Shown here: one piece after another, positions 6,968 through 13,979 of the stretch
Layout of the letters: each line of letters opens with the position of its first letter
Numbering within the stretch: the stretch's first letter is position 1
Assembly: GCA_018061065.1 (NCBI GenBank)
Contig: JAGOUV010000015.1
Coordinates: 1 to 32,857, forward strand
Length of the DNA: 32,857 nt
Reading direction: 5' to 3'
From: Candidatus Altimarinota bacterium
Lineage (GTDB): Bacteria > Patescibacteriota > Gracilibacteria > UBA1369 > UM-FILTER-53-11
Notes under the pieces: generated by a model
The model's input: only the letters and a program-made list of their open reading frames with translations
The model's database searches: none
Told to the model about the DNA's origin: nothing
Position numbers and translations under genes: made by a program

Positions 6968-8002
6968 ATGAGATATAGCATTATTGGTAATTATGGAGTT
7001 GGCAATGTGGGCGACGAGGCATTATTGCTTGGTCTCAAGACCGTTATAAAACAAATTGATCCAGATGCTCATTTTGAAGTCATGGGAAAAGGGTGTCTTT
7101 TTCCTATGGGAGTTCGATCCTTGCTTGTTTCACTATTTAGATGGGCAAGCTGGAGAAAGCCGTTGAAATTAGCAAAATCATCCAATATTTGTATTTTGGG
7201 TGGTGGCGGTTTGTTTAGCGATGAAGAACGGCCCCTTACAGGAGCATTTTGGGCACTTCAGGGACTCGTATGTCATTTTATTGCCCGTAAGCCCGTGTGG
7301 GTCTTAGGCGTCTCAATAGGGCCTATGAATTTTCTGAGTAGGATTTTGGTCCTTTTTTTATTGCGTCGAGCAAAAAGTGTAGTTGTCCGGGATAAGGTTA
7401 GTTTTGAGTTTTTGAGACGCTATGGAGTCTCTGGTCATCAGTTTCCGGACTTGGCATATTTTCTAGCTAAGCCCCCTCTGACGAATCAAGAAAATGGTGT
7501 TATTATATCACTTAAACCTGTTAAAAATTTCAAACTTGGTTTGAGCACAATATTTGTACAATTTATTGATTTCATTACCGAAAAATATGGCTTTGATATA
7601 AGCTTAATTGCGTTTGAACAAAATACCTATTCAGACGTTGATTTTCTGCATACAATTTTTGTTCAACTTAAAAATAAGGCAAAAGTTGCAATAATTCCAT
7701 TTAGTGCTGAACCTCAAAAGGTACTCGAGTACTTTAGTCGTGCCCAAGTGGCTCTTTGTATGAGATTTCATTCAGGTATTTTTGCAACGCTGACGGGTAC
7801 GCATTTTATTAATCTGGCCTATAACTCTAAAAATGCCCATTTTAACAACGCACCTGGCTCAACTACTCTAAATATCAAAGAAATTAGTCTCTCTGCTTTA
7901 AAGGCCTCTTTTGAGAGTCTTTTATCGCTCGATGCACATCCCACACCTCCTGATACTAAATCGTACAAAAAGTACTTGGCTGATTTAATTGACAAATACT
8001 AA
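6968..8002 (+). CDS. Polysaccharide pyruvyl transferase family protein (CsaB-like)
   Basis: Enzymes of this family transfer pyruvate from phosphoenolpyruvate to sugars. In Bacillus, CsaB ketalises the secondary cell-wall polymer that holds S-layer proteins. The 344-residue product begins with the family motif IIGNYGVGNVGDEALL (residues 4-19), where GN.GDEA is characteristic. It has a glycine cluster LGGGGLFSDE in the first half and a C-terminal MRFHSGIFATLTG, matching the conserved R-(F/L)-H-x-x-I-F-A element. The true start is the ATG at 6968; a TTG at 6950 lies within the terminator tail. The thrombospondin-repeat lipoprotein follows with its own promoter inside the 3' end. A role in modifying surface glycan is likely, but the acceptor is unknown. 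Confidence 0.88.
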   Translation: MRYSIIGNYGVGNVGDEALLLGLKTVIKQIDPDAHFEVMGKGCLFPMGVRSLLVSLFRWASWRKPLKLAKSSNICILGGGGLFSDEERPLTGAFWALQGLVCHFIARKPVWVLGVSIGPMNFLSRILVLFLLRRAKSVVVRDKVSFEFLRRYGVSGHQFPDLAYFLAKPPLTNQENGVIISLKPVKNFKLGLSTIFVQFIDFITEKYGFDISLIAFEQNTYSDVDFLHTIFVQLKNKAKVAIIPFSAEPQKVLEYFSRAQVALCMRFHSGIFATLTGTHFINLAYNSKNAHFNNAPGSTTLNIKEISLSALKASFESLLSLDAHPTPPDTKSYKKYLADLIDKY

Positions 8003-8016
8003 TTTTAAAGTACAAT
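7989..8016 (+). promoter_or_regulatory. Sigma70-type promoter for the TSP3 lipoprotein
   Basis: A consensus TTGACA (7989-7994), inside the last codons of the csaB-like gene, is followed after 16 nt by TACAAT (8011-8016). The predicted leader is about 23 nt, and no Shine-Dalgarno is present in it. Confidence 0.7.
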
Positions 8017-8045
8017 ACCACACTTAGTCTATTACTAATAAACAT

Positions 8046-8774
8046 ATGTCAGAAAAAATTCCTGCATTACGACAATCCGTAGCTCCCACAACTGAAAACC
8101 GTACTAGTACACTAGGTTCACGCGTGCGCACCGGACTTATGGTTGGTGTTGCTGCGGTAGCTTTGGCTGCCTGTAGTGATGGTAAGAGTTCTCGTCCAGA
8201 TAGAGATGGTGATGAAGTCAGCGATCGTAAAGATAACTGTCCTGATATTGTTAATCCTGATCAGGCTGACTACGACGGTGATGGTGTTGGTGATATTTGC
8301 GATGGAAACGATCAACAGCAATCAACCCCAAATAGCGGCGTGGATCGTGATAACGACGGCGTGGATGATGCATCAGATAACTGTGTTCCTCCTCCTACGG
8401 CAAAAGATCCTTCGCTTTACGCAAATCCGCTTCAAGAAGATTATGATTATAATGGAATCGGTCGACAGTGTGATCCTAATGAACCAAAAGATATCTGTCA
8501 GAATCCCGTAACCGGTGAATTTTTTGACAATCCTGCACTATGTCAGCCCGGTGCAACCTCTACACCTACGGATACGGATCCTAATTGTCCTTACCGCGAT
8601 CCGAACTATAACTACGAATGTTATCAAGCCGAGCCATGCGATGGCATCGATAATGACGGTGATCGCCAAATTGACGAAGGTTGCGGTACACCACTTCCTA
8701 CTGAAATCTGCTACAACGGCATTGATGATGACTACGATGGATTGGTAGATGAGGTTCCTTGCCGTGTTCAGTAA
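8046..8774 (+). CDS. Lipoprotein with thrombospondin type 3 repeats and MopE-like metal-binding motifs
   Basis: A hydrophobic segment at about 31-42 ends in the lipobox LAAC with Cys43, so the protein is probably lipid-anchored outside the membrane. The signal peptide has an unusually long N-terminal region of about 27 residues. The mature part has calcium-binding thrombospondin type 3 repeats, for example DRDGDEVSD, DNCPDIVNPDQADYDGDGVGD and DRDNDGVDDASDNC. Two C-terminal units, CDGIDNDGDRQIDEGC and CYNGIDDDYDGLVDEVPC, have the C-DGIDND-D-DG-DE-C layout of the putative metal-binding motif described from MopE-type proteins. Such acidic repeats fold around calcium and act as rigid spacers or adhesive modules. 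The stop is one base away from the stop of the convergent PfkB-family gene. Confidence 0.88.
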   Translation: MSEKIPALRQSVAPTTENRTSTLGSRVRTGLMVGVAAVALAACSDGKSSRPDRDGDEVSDRKDNCPDIVNPDQADYDGDGVGDICDGNDQQQSTPNSGVDRDNDGVDDASDNCVPPPTAKDPSLYANPLQEDYDYNGIGRQCDPNEPKDICQNPVTGEFFDNPALCQPGATSTPTDTDPNCPYRDPNYNYECYQAEPCDGIDNDGDRQIDEGCGTPLPTEICYNGIDDDYDGLVDEVPCRVQ

Positions 8775-8775
8775 C

Positions 8776-9687
8776 TTAGTGAGGCCCAGCCTTCATAATG
8801 CACTGTGCCGCTAACTGACTTCCCTTTATACCCGCTTTATACAAAAGGCGGGTATTTAGTTTTGGCCAGCTTTTTTCAATTGTGGCTAAGAAGCCCGCGC
8901 GATATGCATCGCCACAACCCGTGGGATCCACAATACGCTTGGGCTTACTGACAGGTATCTCTATCGGCTCACCGTGCCAGAATATGGTTGAGCCTTTTTC
9001 TGCACGCGTCACGACTACAAGTGGTACCGCATCCAGAAGCTGTTTCTTTTTCATGTGAGTTTTTTCCAGAAAAAGTCCCAGCTCATATTCGTTGCAAAAA
9101 AAGCCTGCGGAGTTTTCCAGTAATTGTTTAAGTTCGCTTGATTCAAAAGCGGCAGTTGCCTGTCCAGGATCGAAAAAATACGGCAAGTTATTTTGCACAC
9201 ATGCCTGCGCACATAATGACACAAACACCGGATTATTTGGTGCGATGTGTGCAAGACTTGTCTGTGCTGAGTGCTTCTTAAAAAATCCCTGAATTGCTTT
9301 CTCATACTTACGCGCTGCGCTCGTTGCCCCCTCATAGAAGAAAATGATTTGCTGGTTTTTTTTATCGGTTGTAATAACCGCTTGAGAGGTAAATAACTCT
9401 GCATCGATCATCACATCACTCGTATCGATTCCGGCGTTTTCTAAGTGCTCTTGATATGGTCCAAAATCCTTACCTGCTAGCCCGAAAAGGCTAAAATCAG
9501 CGTCTATTTTTTTGCCCCAATACACGATATTTCCCGAGCAGCCGCCAAAAAAGGTTTGTTTGTTCTGAACGTTAAAAGCCACACTAATGTCTGAATCCGT
9601 GCGCAATGCATCTTGAAAATTCCGATCATAATTGAAAATCACATCGTAGGCGATTGAGCCGCACACTAGTATGTCTTTTTTCTTCAT
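8776..9687 (-). CDS. PfkB-family carbohydrate/nucleoside kinase (adenosine kinase-like)
   Basis: The protein transfers the ATP gamma-phosphate to a sugar or nucleoside. The 303-residue product has the N-terminal strand DILVCGSIAYDVIF, the first-signature-like FFGGCSGNIVYWG, and the C-terminal signature VDPTGCGDAYRAGF. In that signature GCGD replaces the common GAGD and supplies the catalytic Asp and the anion hole. The GSIAYD...GG..GN pattern recalls the adenosine kinase branch of the family, but the substrate cannot be fixed. The start ATG at 9687 overlaps the rmlA stop (ATGA), so the two are probably translationally coupled; the upstream in-frame ATG at 9717 lies inside rmlA. It is the last gene of the infB to pfkB run. 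Confidence 0.88.
   Translation of the reverse strand: MKKKDILVCGSIAYDVIFNYDRNFQDALRTDSDISVAFNVQNKQTFFGGCSGNIVYWGKKIDADFSLFGLAGKDFGPYQEHLENAGIDTSDVMIDAELFTSQAVITTDKKNQQIIFFYEGATSAARKYEKAIQGFFKKHSAQTSLAHIAPNNPVFVSLCAQACVQNNLPYFFDPGQATAAFESSELKQLLENSAGFFCNEYELGLFLEKTHMKKKQLLDAVPLVVVTRAEKGSTIFWHGEPIEIPVSKPKRIVDPTGCGDAYRAGFLATIEKSWPKLNTRLLYKAGIKGSQLAAQCIMKAGPH
8828..8855 (+). terminator. Possible terminator hairpin for the TSP3 lipoprotein, inside the convergent gene
   Basis: ATACCCGC (8828-8835) and GCGGGTAT (8848-8855) form a perfect 8-bp stem with a 12-nt loop, about 55 nt past the lipoprotein stop. The following T-rich stretch is interrupted (TTAGTTTT), so termination may be weak. Confidence 0.35.
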
Positions 9688-10493
9688 TTTGTAGCGGCAA
9701 TTACTGATGACTGCCACTTTCTATCTAGATCGAGCTGACGTTGTTTGCGGTTCTGAATTTCATTTTCAAAAGGTGTCGTTAAGCCATTCATAACTAAGTG
9801 CCGCGCAATACTATTTGCACGATACAAGCTTTCAAATGTTCCGCAGTCGGTCCATTCGCCCTCAAGCACGGTATGGCTCATCGTCCCTGCTTGTATATAC
9901 GCATTATTTACATCGGTGATCTCAAGCTCGCCGCGTCCAGATGGCTTAAGTGTCTTAATAATTTCAAAGACAGATGAATCGTAAAGATACAGTCCTGTCA
10001 CCGCAAGGCCATCGTTAATGTCGGAAGGTTTTTCAACTATTGAGGTGATGCGACTATCACTGATTGTTGCCACACCAAAACGGAATGCGTCCGAAACATA
10101 TTTCAGAAAAACATGTGCCCCTGTGGTGAAGTTTTTCATCTCATCTTTGAACTCATGCTCATAAATATTATCTCCCAAAATAACTGCACAGGTATCATTT
10201 CCTACAAATGATGCAGCAAGGTCTAAGGCATGGGCAATTCCAAGGGCATCTTCTTGTATCTCAAAGTGGAAGCGGCAGCCAAATTCTCGTCCTGAACCAA
10301 GTAATTTCAAAAATCCTCCTGCGTACTCTTTTCCTGTCACAATCATAATATCTTTTACTCCACCTTGAATGAGCGTATTGATCGGGTAAAAAATCATCGG
10401 TTTGTCATAAACCGGTAGTAAATGTTTGTTGGTAACCTCAGTAAGTGGCTGCATGCGTCGACCGTTGCCGCCCGCGAGTACGATTCCCTTCAT
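9684..10493 (-). CDS. rmlA: Glucose-1-phosphate thymidylyltransferase (RmlA-like nucleotidyltransferase)
   Basis: RmlA makes dTDP-glucose from dTTP and glucose-1-phosphate. The 269-residue product begins with the nucleotide-binding motif GIVLAGGNGRRMQPLT (residues 3-18), followed by NKHLLPVYDKPMIFYP, typical of the family. Later elements include VILGDNIYEHEF for the metal-binding Asp, SIVEKP, TGLYLYD and LEGEWTDCGTFESLY. The length is short compared with Gram-negative RmlA (about 290), the usual size of the short form without the C-terminal allosteric extension. The start ATG overlaps the rmlD stop (ATGA), and the stop overlaps the start of the PfkB-family gene, so translation of the three is probably coupled. 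Specificity for dTTP is inferred from the rmlB/rmlD neighbours. Confidence 0.9.
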   Translation of the reverse strand: MKGIVLAGGNGRRMQPLTEVTNKHLLPVYDKPMIFYPINTLIQGGVKDIMIVTGKEYAGGFLKLLGSGREFGCRFHFEIQEDALGIAHALDLAASFVGNDTCAVILGDNIYEHEFKDEMKNFTTGAHVFLKYVSDAFRFGVATISDSRITSIVEKPSDINDGLAVTGLYLYDSSVFEIIKTLKPSGRGELEITDVNNAYIQAGTMSHTVLEGEWTDCGTFESLYRANSIARHLVMNGLTTPFENEIQNRKQRQLDLDRKWQSSVIAATK

Positions 10494-11323
10494 AAGATAA
10501 GTTGCTTGTCTTGTAAAAATGATTCAAGTGCCTGTTTCCAGTGGCGCAGCGGTGGTAACTTTGTATTTGCGAGTACCGAGTAAGCAGGTCGCTGTGCGGG
10601 CCTCTCGAGAGCCGATGAGGTCATTGGTTCTACAATGACGGGAATTCCCAGCTGATAAATAATCTCTCGTGCAAATTCGTACCAGCTTGCCTGGCCATTA
10701 TTAACAACATGATAAATACCATACTTTTGGCTTGATAGTAAGGGAATAACCGCTTGAACGGCATCTTTTAAATTGGTTGGAGAACCAACTTGGTCAGTTA
10801 CTACAGTGAGTTTTTGCTTATCTCGTGCTGAAATTAGTATCTTGTCAACAAAGCTATTGCCTCCTTCCCCATAGGGCCACGCGATGCGAATAAGAAAGGT
10901 TTTGCCATAGGCGAGAGCAAGCTTTTCACCAGCATATTTTGATGCACCGTACACATTTATAGGATCGGGAGTATCAGTTTCAAGATAAGGCTCTTTTTTG
11001 TCTCCTCTAAAGACATAATCCGAGCTGAAATGGAAAAAAGGAACACCCAATTTTTGCGTTTGCTGTACGAGTAATCCCACGGCTCGCTCATTTAATAAAT
11101 ATGCACGTTCTTCTTCTGACTCAGCTTTATCTACATCGGTGTAGCCGGTGGCATTGATTACGGCTTCAACATTTTGATGCTGCTTAAACACTTCACCAAC
11201 ATCTCCTGCGCTCGTGACATCACATGTCGTATGAGTAACACCCACCACCTCGTGATGCAACGCGAGTTCCCGAGCCAGCTCACCACCTAAGCGACCATTT
11301 GGTCCGAAAAGTAGTATTTTCAT
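10490..11323 (-). CDS. rmlD: dTDP-4-dehydrorhamnose reductase
   Basis: RmlD reduces dTDP-4-keto-L-rhamnose to dTDP-L-rhamnose with NAD(P)H. The 277-residue product has an N-terminal Rossmann motif KILLFGPNGRLGGELA, the catalytic YxxxK element YGASKYAGE, HFSSDYVFRGDK, and RIAWPYGEGGNSFVDKIL near the middle, all normal for this extended SDR. The start is the ATG at 11323, 4 nt after the proS stop. A longer in-frame reading up to 11452 would run inside proS and adds sequence unlike RmlD. No rmlC epimerase gene is visible in the operon, so its substrate would have to come from an enzyme coded elsewhere or from a different chemistry. Confidence 0.92.
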   Translation of the reverse strand: MKILLFGPNGRLGGELARELALHHEVVGVTHTTCDVTSAGDVGEVFKQHQNVEAVINATGYTDVDKAESEEERAYLLNERAVGLLVQQTQKLGVPFFHFSSDYVFRGDKKEPYLETDTPDPINVYGASKYAGEKLALAYGKTFLIRIAWPYGEGGNSFVDKILISARDKQKLTVVTDQVGSPTNLKDAVQAVIPLLSSQKYGIYHVVNNGQASWYEFAREIIYQLGIPVIVEPMTSSALERPAQRPAYSVLANTKLPPLRHWKQALESFLQDKQLIL

Positions 11324-11327
11324 AGTC

Positions 11328-12560
11328 TTAACAAAGTGCGAGGCACTCTTCCATAGATATGATCTTGGCCTCAGATGAATTGCGACCTTTGAGCTCAACG
11401 CCGCCTTTTTCAAGCGATTTTTTGCTGACGACGAGCCTCCATGGAATACCAATTAAGTCTGCATCGGCAAGTTTTGCTCCAATTGATTCATCGCGATCAT
11501 CAAAGAGTACCTCTGCTTTGCGCTCACTCAATTGTGTATAAAGCTGCTGGGCTGCTGCAAGCACCTCTGGCTGATTACCAAGCGAGACCACATGCAGTTT
11601 GTAAGGTGCAACCGCCTCTGGCCAAACAATGCCCTTAGTATCATGGAAAACCTCAACGAGCGTTCCCAGCAATCGTGAAGGACCGATACCATAACAACCC
11701 ATCTCAACTTTTTGCTTCTGACCTTTTTCATCGGTGTAGGTAAATTCAAACGCATCGGAAAATCGTGTACGGAGCTTGAAAATATTTCCCACCTCAATTG
11801 ATTTACGTGCCACGAGTTCAGTATTTCCGCAGCCAGGACAGTTTTTTTGCTCTTCAATAATTTCTTTATTAATACCAATACGGCATTTTTCACAGAGGTG
11901 CACCGTGTCTTCACCAATATCACAGAGTGTTTGGAATTCGTGAGAATACTTACTAAAACTTCCCCCGGAAGCATAGGCAATGACGGTGATATCACCAATC
12001 CCAAGGCGGTTATAAACCTTAAAATAAGCCTCTTTTACCTTTTCATAATACTCATTTAAATTTTCTTCAGTTGCATGGAATGAATACATATCTTTCATGT
12101 TGAACTCGCGGCCACGCAATACGCCGGATTTAGCACGAGGCTCATTGCGGAATTTATTTTGAAGCTGATACACCGCCATAGGAAAATCGCGGTAAGAAAA
12201 GGAAAACCGCTGTACTAAAGGCGTTACCACCTCTTCATGTGACTGATTCAAGACATACTTAGTTTCATTGTGCCCCATTGTGTGGAAGAGAATATCCAAA
12301 TCACTGCGGCCTGTTTTTTCATAATTTTCAATTTGCGTAAGTGCAGGCATAAGAATTTCGTTGCCTCCAACTGCATCCATCTCTTCACGGATAATATTTT
12401 GAATTTTTTTCAAAACACGCAGTCCCAATGGCAAGAAGTTATAGACGCCCGCCATTTGTTTATCGACAAATCCACCCTGTGAAAGCAGTGCAGCATTTAC
12501 GCTATCTGCATCGGCAGGAGCATCGCGTTTCGTTTTTCCAAATAAGTGTGAATATTTCAT
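11328..12560 (-). CDS. proS: Proline-tRNA ligase, short form without the editing insertion
   Basis: ProRS charges tRNA-Pro with proline. The 410-residue class II enzyme shows motif 2 around RNEPRAKSGVLRGREFNMKD (residues 138-157), motif 3 MGCYGIGPSRLL (287-298), and the anticodon-binding domain from about 310 on. Bacterial ProRS often has about 180 residues of editing domain (INS) between motifs 2 and 3. Here that stretch is only about 40 residues (210-253) and carries two CxxC pairs (Cys223/226 and 241/244), a probable zinc ribbon. Editing of Ala-tRNA-Pro in cis is therefore unlikely. The gene lies 9 nt after rmlB and 4 nt before rmlD, in the middle of a dTDP-sugar operon. No T-box or other leader element is visible. 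Confidence 0.94.
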   Translation of the reverse strand: MKYSHLFGKTKRDAPADADSVNAALLSQGGFVDKQMAGVYNFLPLGLRVLKKIQNIIREEMDAVGGNEILMPALTQIENYEKTGRSDLDILFHTMGHNETKYVLNQSHEEVVTPLVQRFSFSYRDFPMAVYQLQNKFRNEPRAKSGVLRGREFNMKDMYSFHATEENLNEYYEKVKEAYFKVYNRLGIGDITVIAYASGGSFSKYSHEFQTLCDIGEDTVHLCEKCRIGINKEIIEEQKNCPGCGNTELVARKSIEVGNIFKLRTRFSDAFEFTYTDEKGQKQKVEMGCYGIGPSRLLGTLVEVFHDTKGIVWPEAVAPYKLHVVSLGNQPEVLAAAQQLYTQLSERKAEVLFDDRDESIGAKLADADLIGIPWRLVVSKKSLEKGGVELKGRNSSEAKIISMEECLALC

Positions 12561-12569
12561 AGTAAATTA

Positions 12570-13595
12570 TTATTTTCGAGCGGTAAGGTGTGAGCGATCC
12601 GTATCAATTTTCTGCTTATCGATAATTGATTGAGACCATTTCTGGTGCTCATCATACCATGCAAATGTCTTTTTTATACCTTCTTGAAAATGAGTTTTAG
12701 GACTCCAGCCGAGCTCCTTCTCAATTTTAGCAGGATCAATCGCATAGCGACGGTCATGTGCTTTTCGGTCTTCTACAAATGTAATATCAGAGGTTGGGCG
12801 ACCAAAAAATGAGAGTATTAACTGAGCAATTTCTAAATTTTGCTTCTCGTTATGTCCACCCACATTGTATACCTCGCCGGGTCGGCCTTTATGCAGTACC
12901 AAATCAATCGCCTCGCAGTGATCTTCCACATAGAGCCAGTCACGGACGTTTTTACCATCGCCGTAGACGGGAAGCGGCTTGCCTTGCTTAGCTAATTGAA
13001 AGAAAAAGGGGAGCAGTTTTTCAGGAAATTGGTAGGGGCCGTAATTATTTGAACATCGCGTAATCGTTACGTGCATTTTATAGGTGCGGAAGTAGGAAAG
13101 TACAAGTAAGTCTGCGGCTGTCTTAGACGCGGCATAAGGGCAATTGGGCTCAAGATTCGTCGTTTCTGTAAAATAATCCGTGGAGTTATCTCCCAAATCT
13201 CCATAGACCTCATCGGTTGAAACTTGGTGGAAGCGTTCCACATTATATTTTTTCGCTGCCTCTAAGAGCGTATATGTTCCAATAATGTTTGTCTGAATAA
13301 AAATACCTGGCTCGATAATGCTGCGATCTACGTGTGTTTCAGCGGCAAAATTGACGACAAAGGTAAACTTTTCTTTTTCAAAAAGTGCCTCGATAAACTG
13401 CCCATCGCTAATATCTCCCTGCACAAATGTCACTCGTCCGGAATCAATCAAGTCAGCGATGTTTTCACGATTTCCTGCGTAAGTAAGCTTGTCTAAAACG
13501 ACAATCGAATATTCGGGATACTGTCGTGCGATGTGGTAAACAAAGTTACTTCCGATAAATCCAGCGCCGCCGGTTATGAGGATCTTTTTTTGCAT
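12570..13595 (-). CDS. rmlB: dTDP-glucose 4,6-dehydratase
   Basis: RmlB converts dTDP-glucose to dTDP-4-keto-6-deoxy-glucose with bound NAD+. The 341-residue extended SDR has the N-terminal GGAGFIGSNFV Rossmann motif (residues 8-18), VNFAAETHVDRSI, the catalytic STDEVYGDLG (the Asp-Glu pair that distinguishes dehydratases), PYAASKTAAD with the YxxxK pair, and the later NNYGPYQFPEKLLP and YVEDHCEA. The length fits the family. It overlaps the end of the upstream FdtA-like gene by 22 nt, pointing to coupled translation. The product is a branch point for several dTDP-sugars, and the gene order suggests both an isomerase and RmlD compete for or share it. Confidence 0.96.
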   Translation of the reverse strand: MQKKILITGGAGFIGSNFVYHIARQYPEYSIVVLDKLTYAGNRENIADLIDSGRVTFVQGDISDGQFIEALFEKEKFTFVVNFAAETHVDRSIIEPGIFIQTNIIGTYTLLEAAKKYNVERFHQVSTDEVYGDLGDNSTDYFTETTNLEPNCPYAASKTAADLLVLSYFRTYKMHVTITRCSNNYGPYQFPEKLLPFFFQLAKQGKPLPVYGDGKNVRDWLYVEDHCEAIDLVLHKGRPGEVYNVGGHNEKQNLEIAQLILSFFGRPTSDITFVEDRKAHDRRYAIDPAKIEKELGWSPKTHFQEGIKKTFAWYDEHQKWSQSIIDKQKIDTDRSHLTARK

Positions 13596-13975
13596 GTCTT
13601 CTTAAAAAGTTCGAGATCAACGATATAGCCTTTTTGTCCCTCATAAGAGGTCGAAGAAAGCGCAAGCATAATAGCATTATCAGAGAAATCCTCAAACTGA
13701 TGCCAGATCATGGCTCCAGTATATAGAGCCTGTCCCGGTTTATTGAGGGTATAGCTTTTCCAGCGTTTTCCATCGTGGATTTTTGCCTTAAAACTGCCGC
13801 TCACACAAATAAATACCTCTTGTTCTTTGCGGTGTGCATGTCCGCCACGCATTTCTTTTGTATCAAAGAGGAAATAGACCCTTTTAATGGGAAAGGGAAG
13901 GTGCGTATTCTCTGCAACTGATAAGCTCCCGCGACCATCCGAAAAGACCGGCAGGCGCCAAAATTGTACGTTCAT
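13574..13975 (-). CDS. FdtA/WxcM-type cupin, probable dTDP-4-keto-6-deoxyglucose 3,4-ketoisomerase
   Basis: This family (PF05523, FdtA/QdtA type) moves the keto group of dTDP-4-keto-6-deoxy-glucose from C4 to C3 on the way to 3-amino-sugars such as Fuc3NAc or Qui3NAc. The 133-residue single cupin has Tyr34 in VYFLFDT, then MRGGHAHRKEQEVF (Arg43, His46, His48) and CVSGSFKAKIHDG, the typical metal-free active-site pattern of the family, followed by GAMIWHQFEDFSDNAIML. The start ATG at 13975 begins 4 nt after the infB stop; a longer in-frame reading to 14023 would overlap infB. No aminotransferase partner (FdtB/QdtB type) is seen nearby. It is not an RmlC epimerase by motif. Confidence 0.82.
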   Translation of the reverse strand: MNVQFWRLPVFSDGRGSLSVAENTHLPFPIKRVYFLFDTKEMRGGHAHRKEQEVFICVSGSFKAKIHDGKRWKSYTLNKPGQALYTGAMIWHQFEDFSDNAIMLALSSTSYEGQKGYIVDLELFKKTCKKRSS

Positions 13976-13979
13976 GCAA

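Noticed and set aside
8046-8774. Other long frames (8176-8511, 8515-8748 plus; 8118-8321 minus) over the TSP3 gene
   Set aside because: They are out-of-frame readings of Asp/Gly repeat codons, giving Ile/Thr/Met-rich products with no domain.
11324-11452. N-terminal extension of rmlD into proS
   Set aside because: The added 43 residues are encoded inside proS and do not belong to the RmlD fold; the ATG at 11323 gives the normal Rossmann start.
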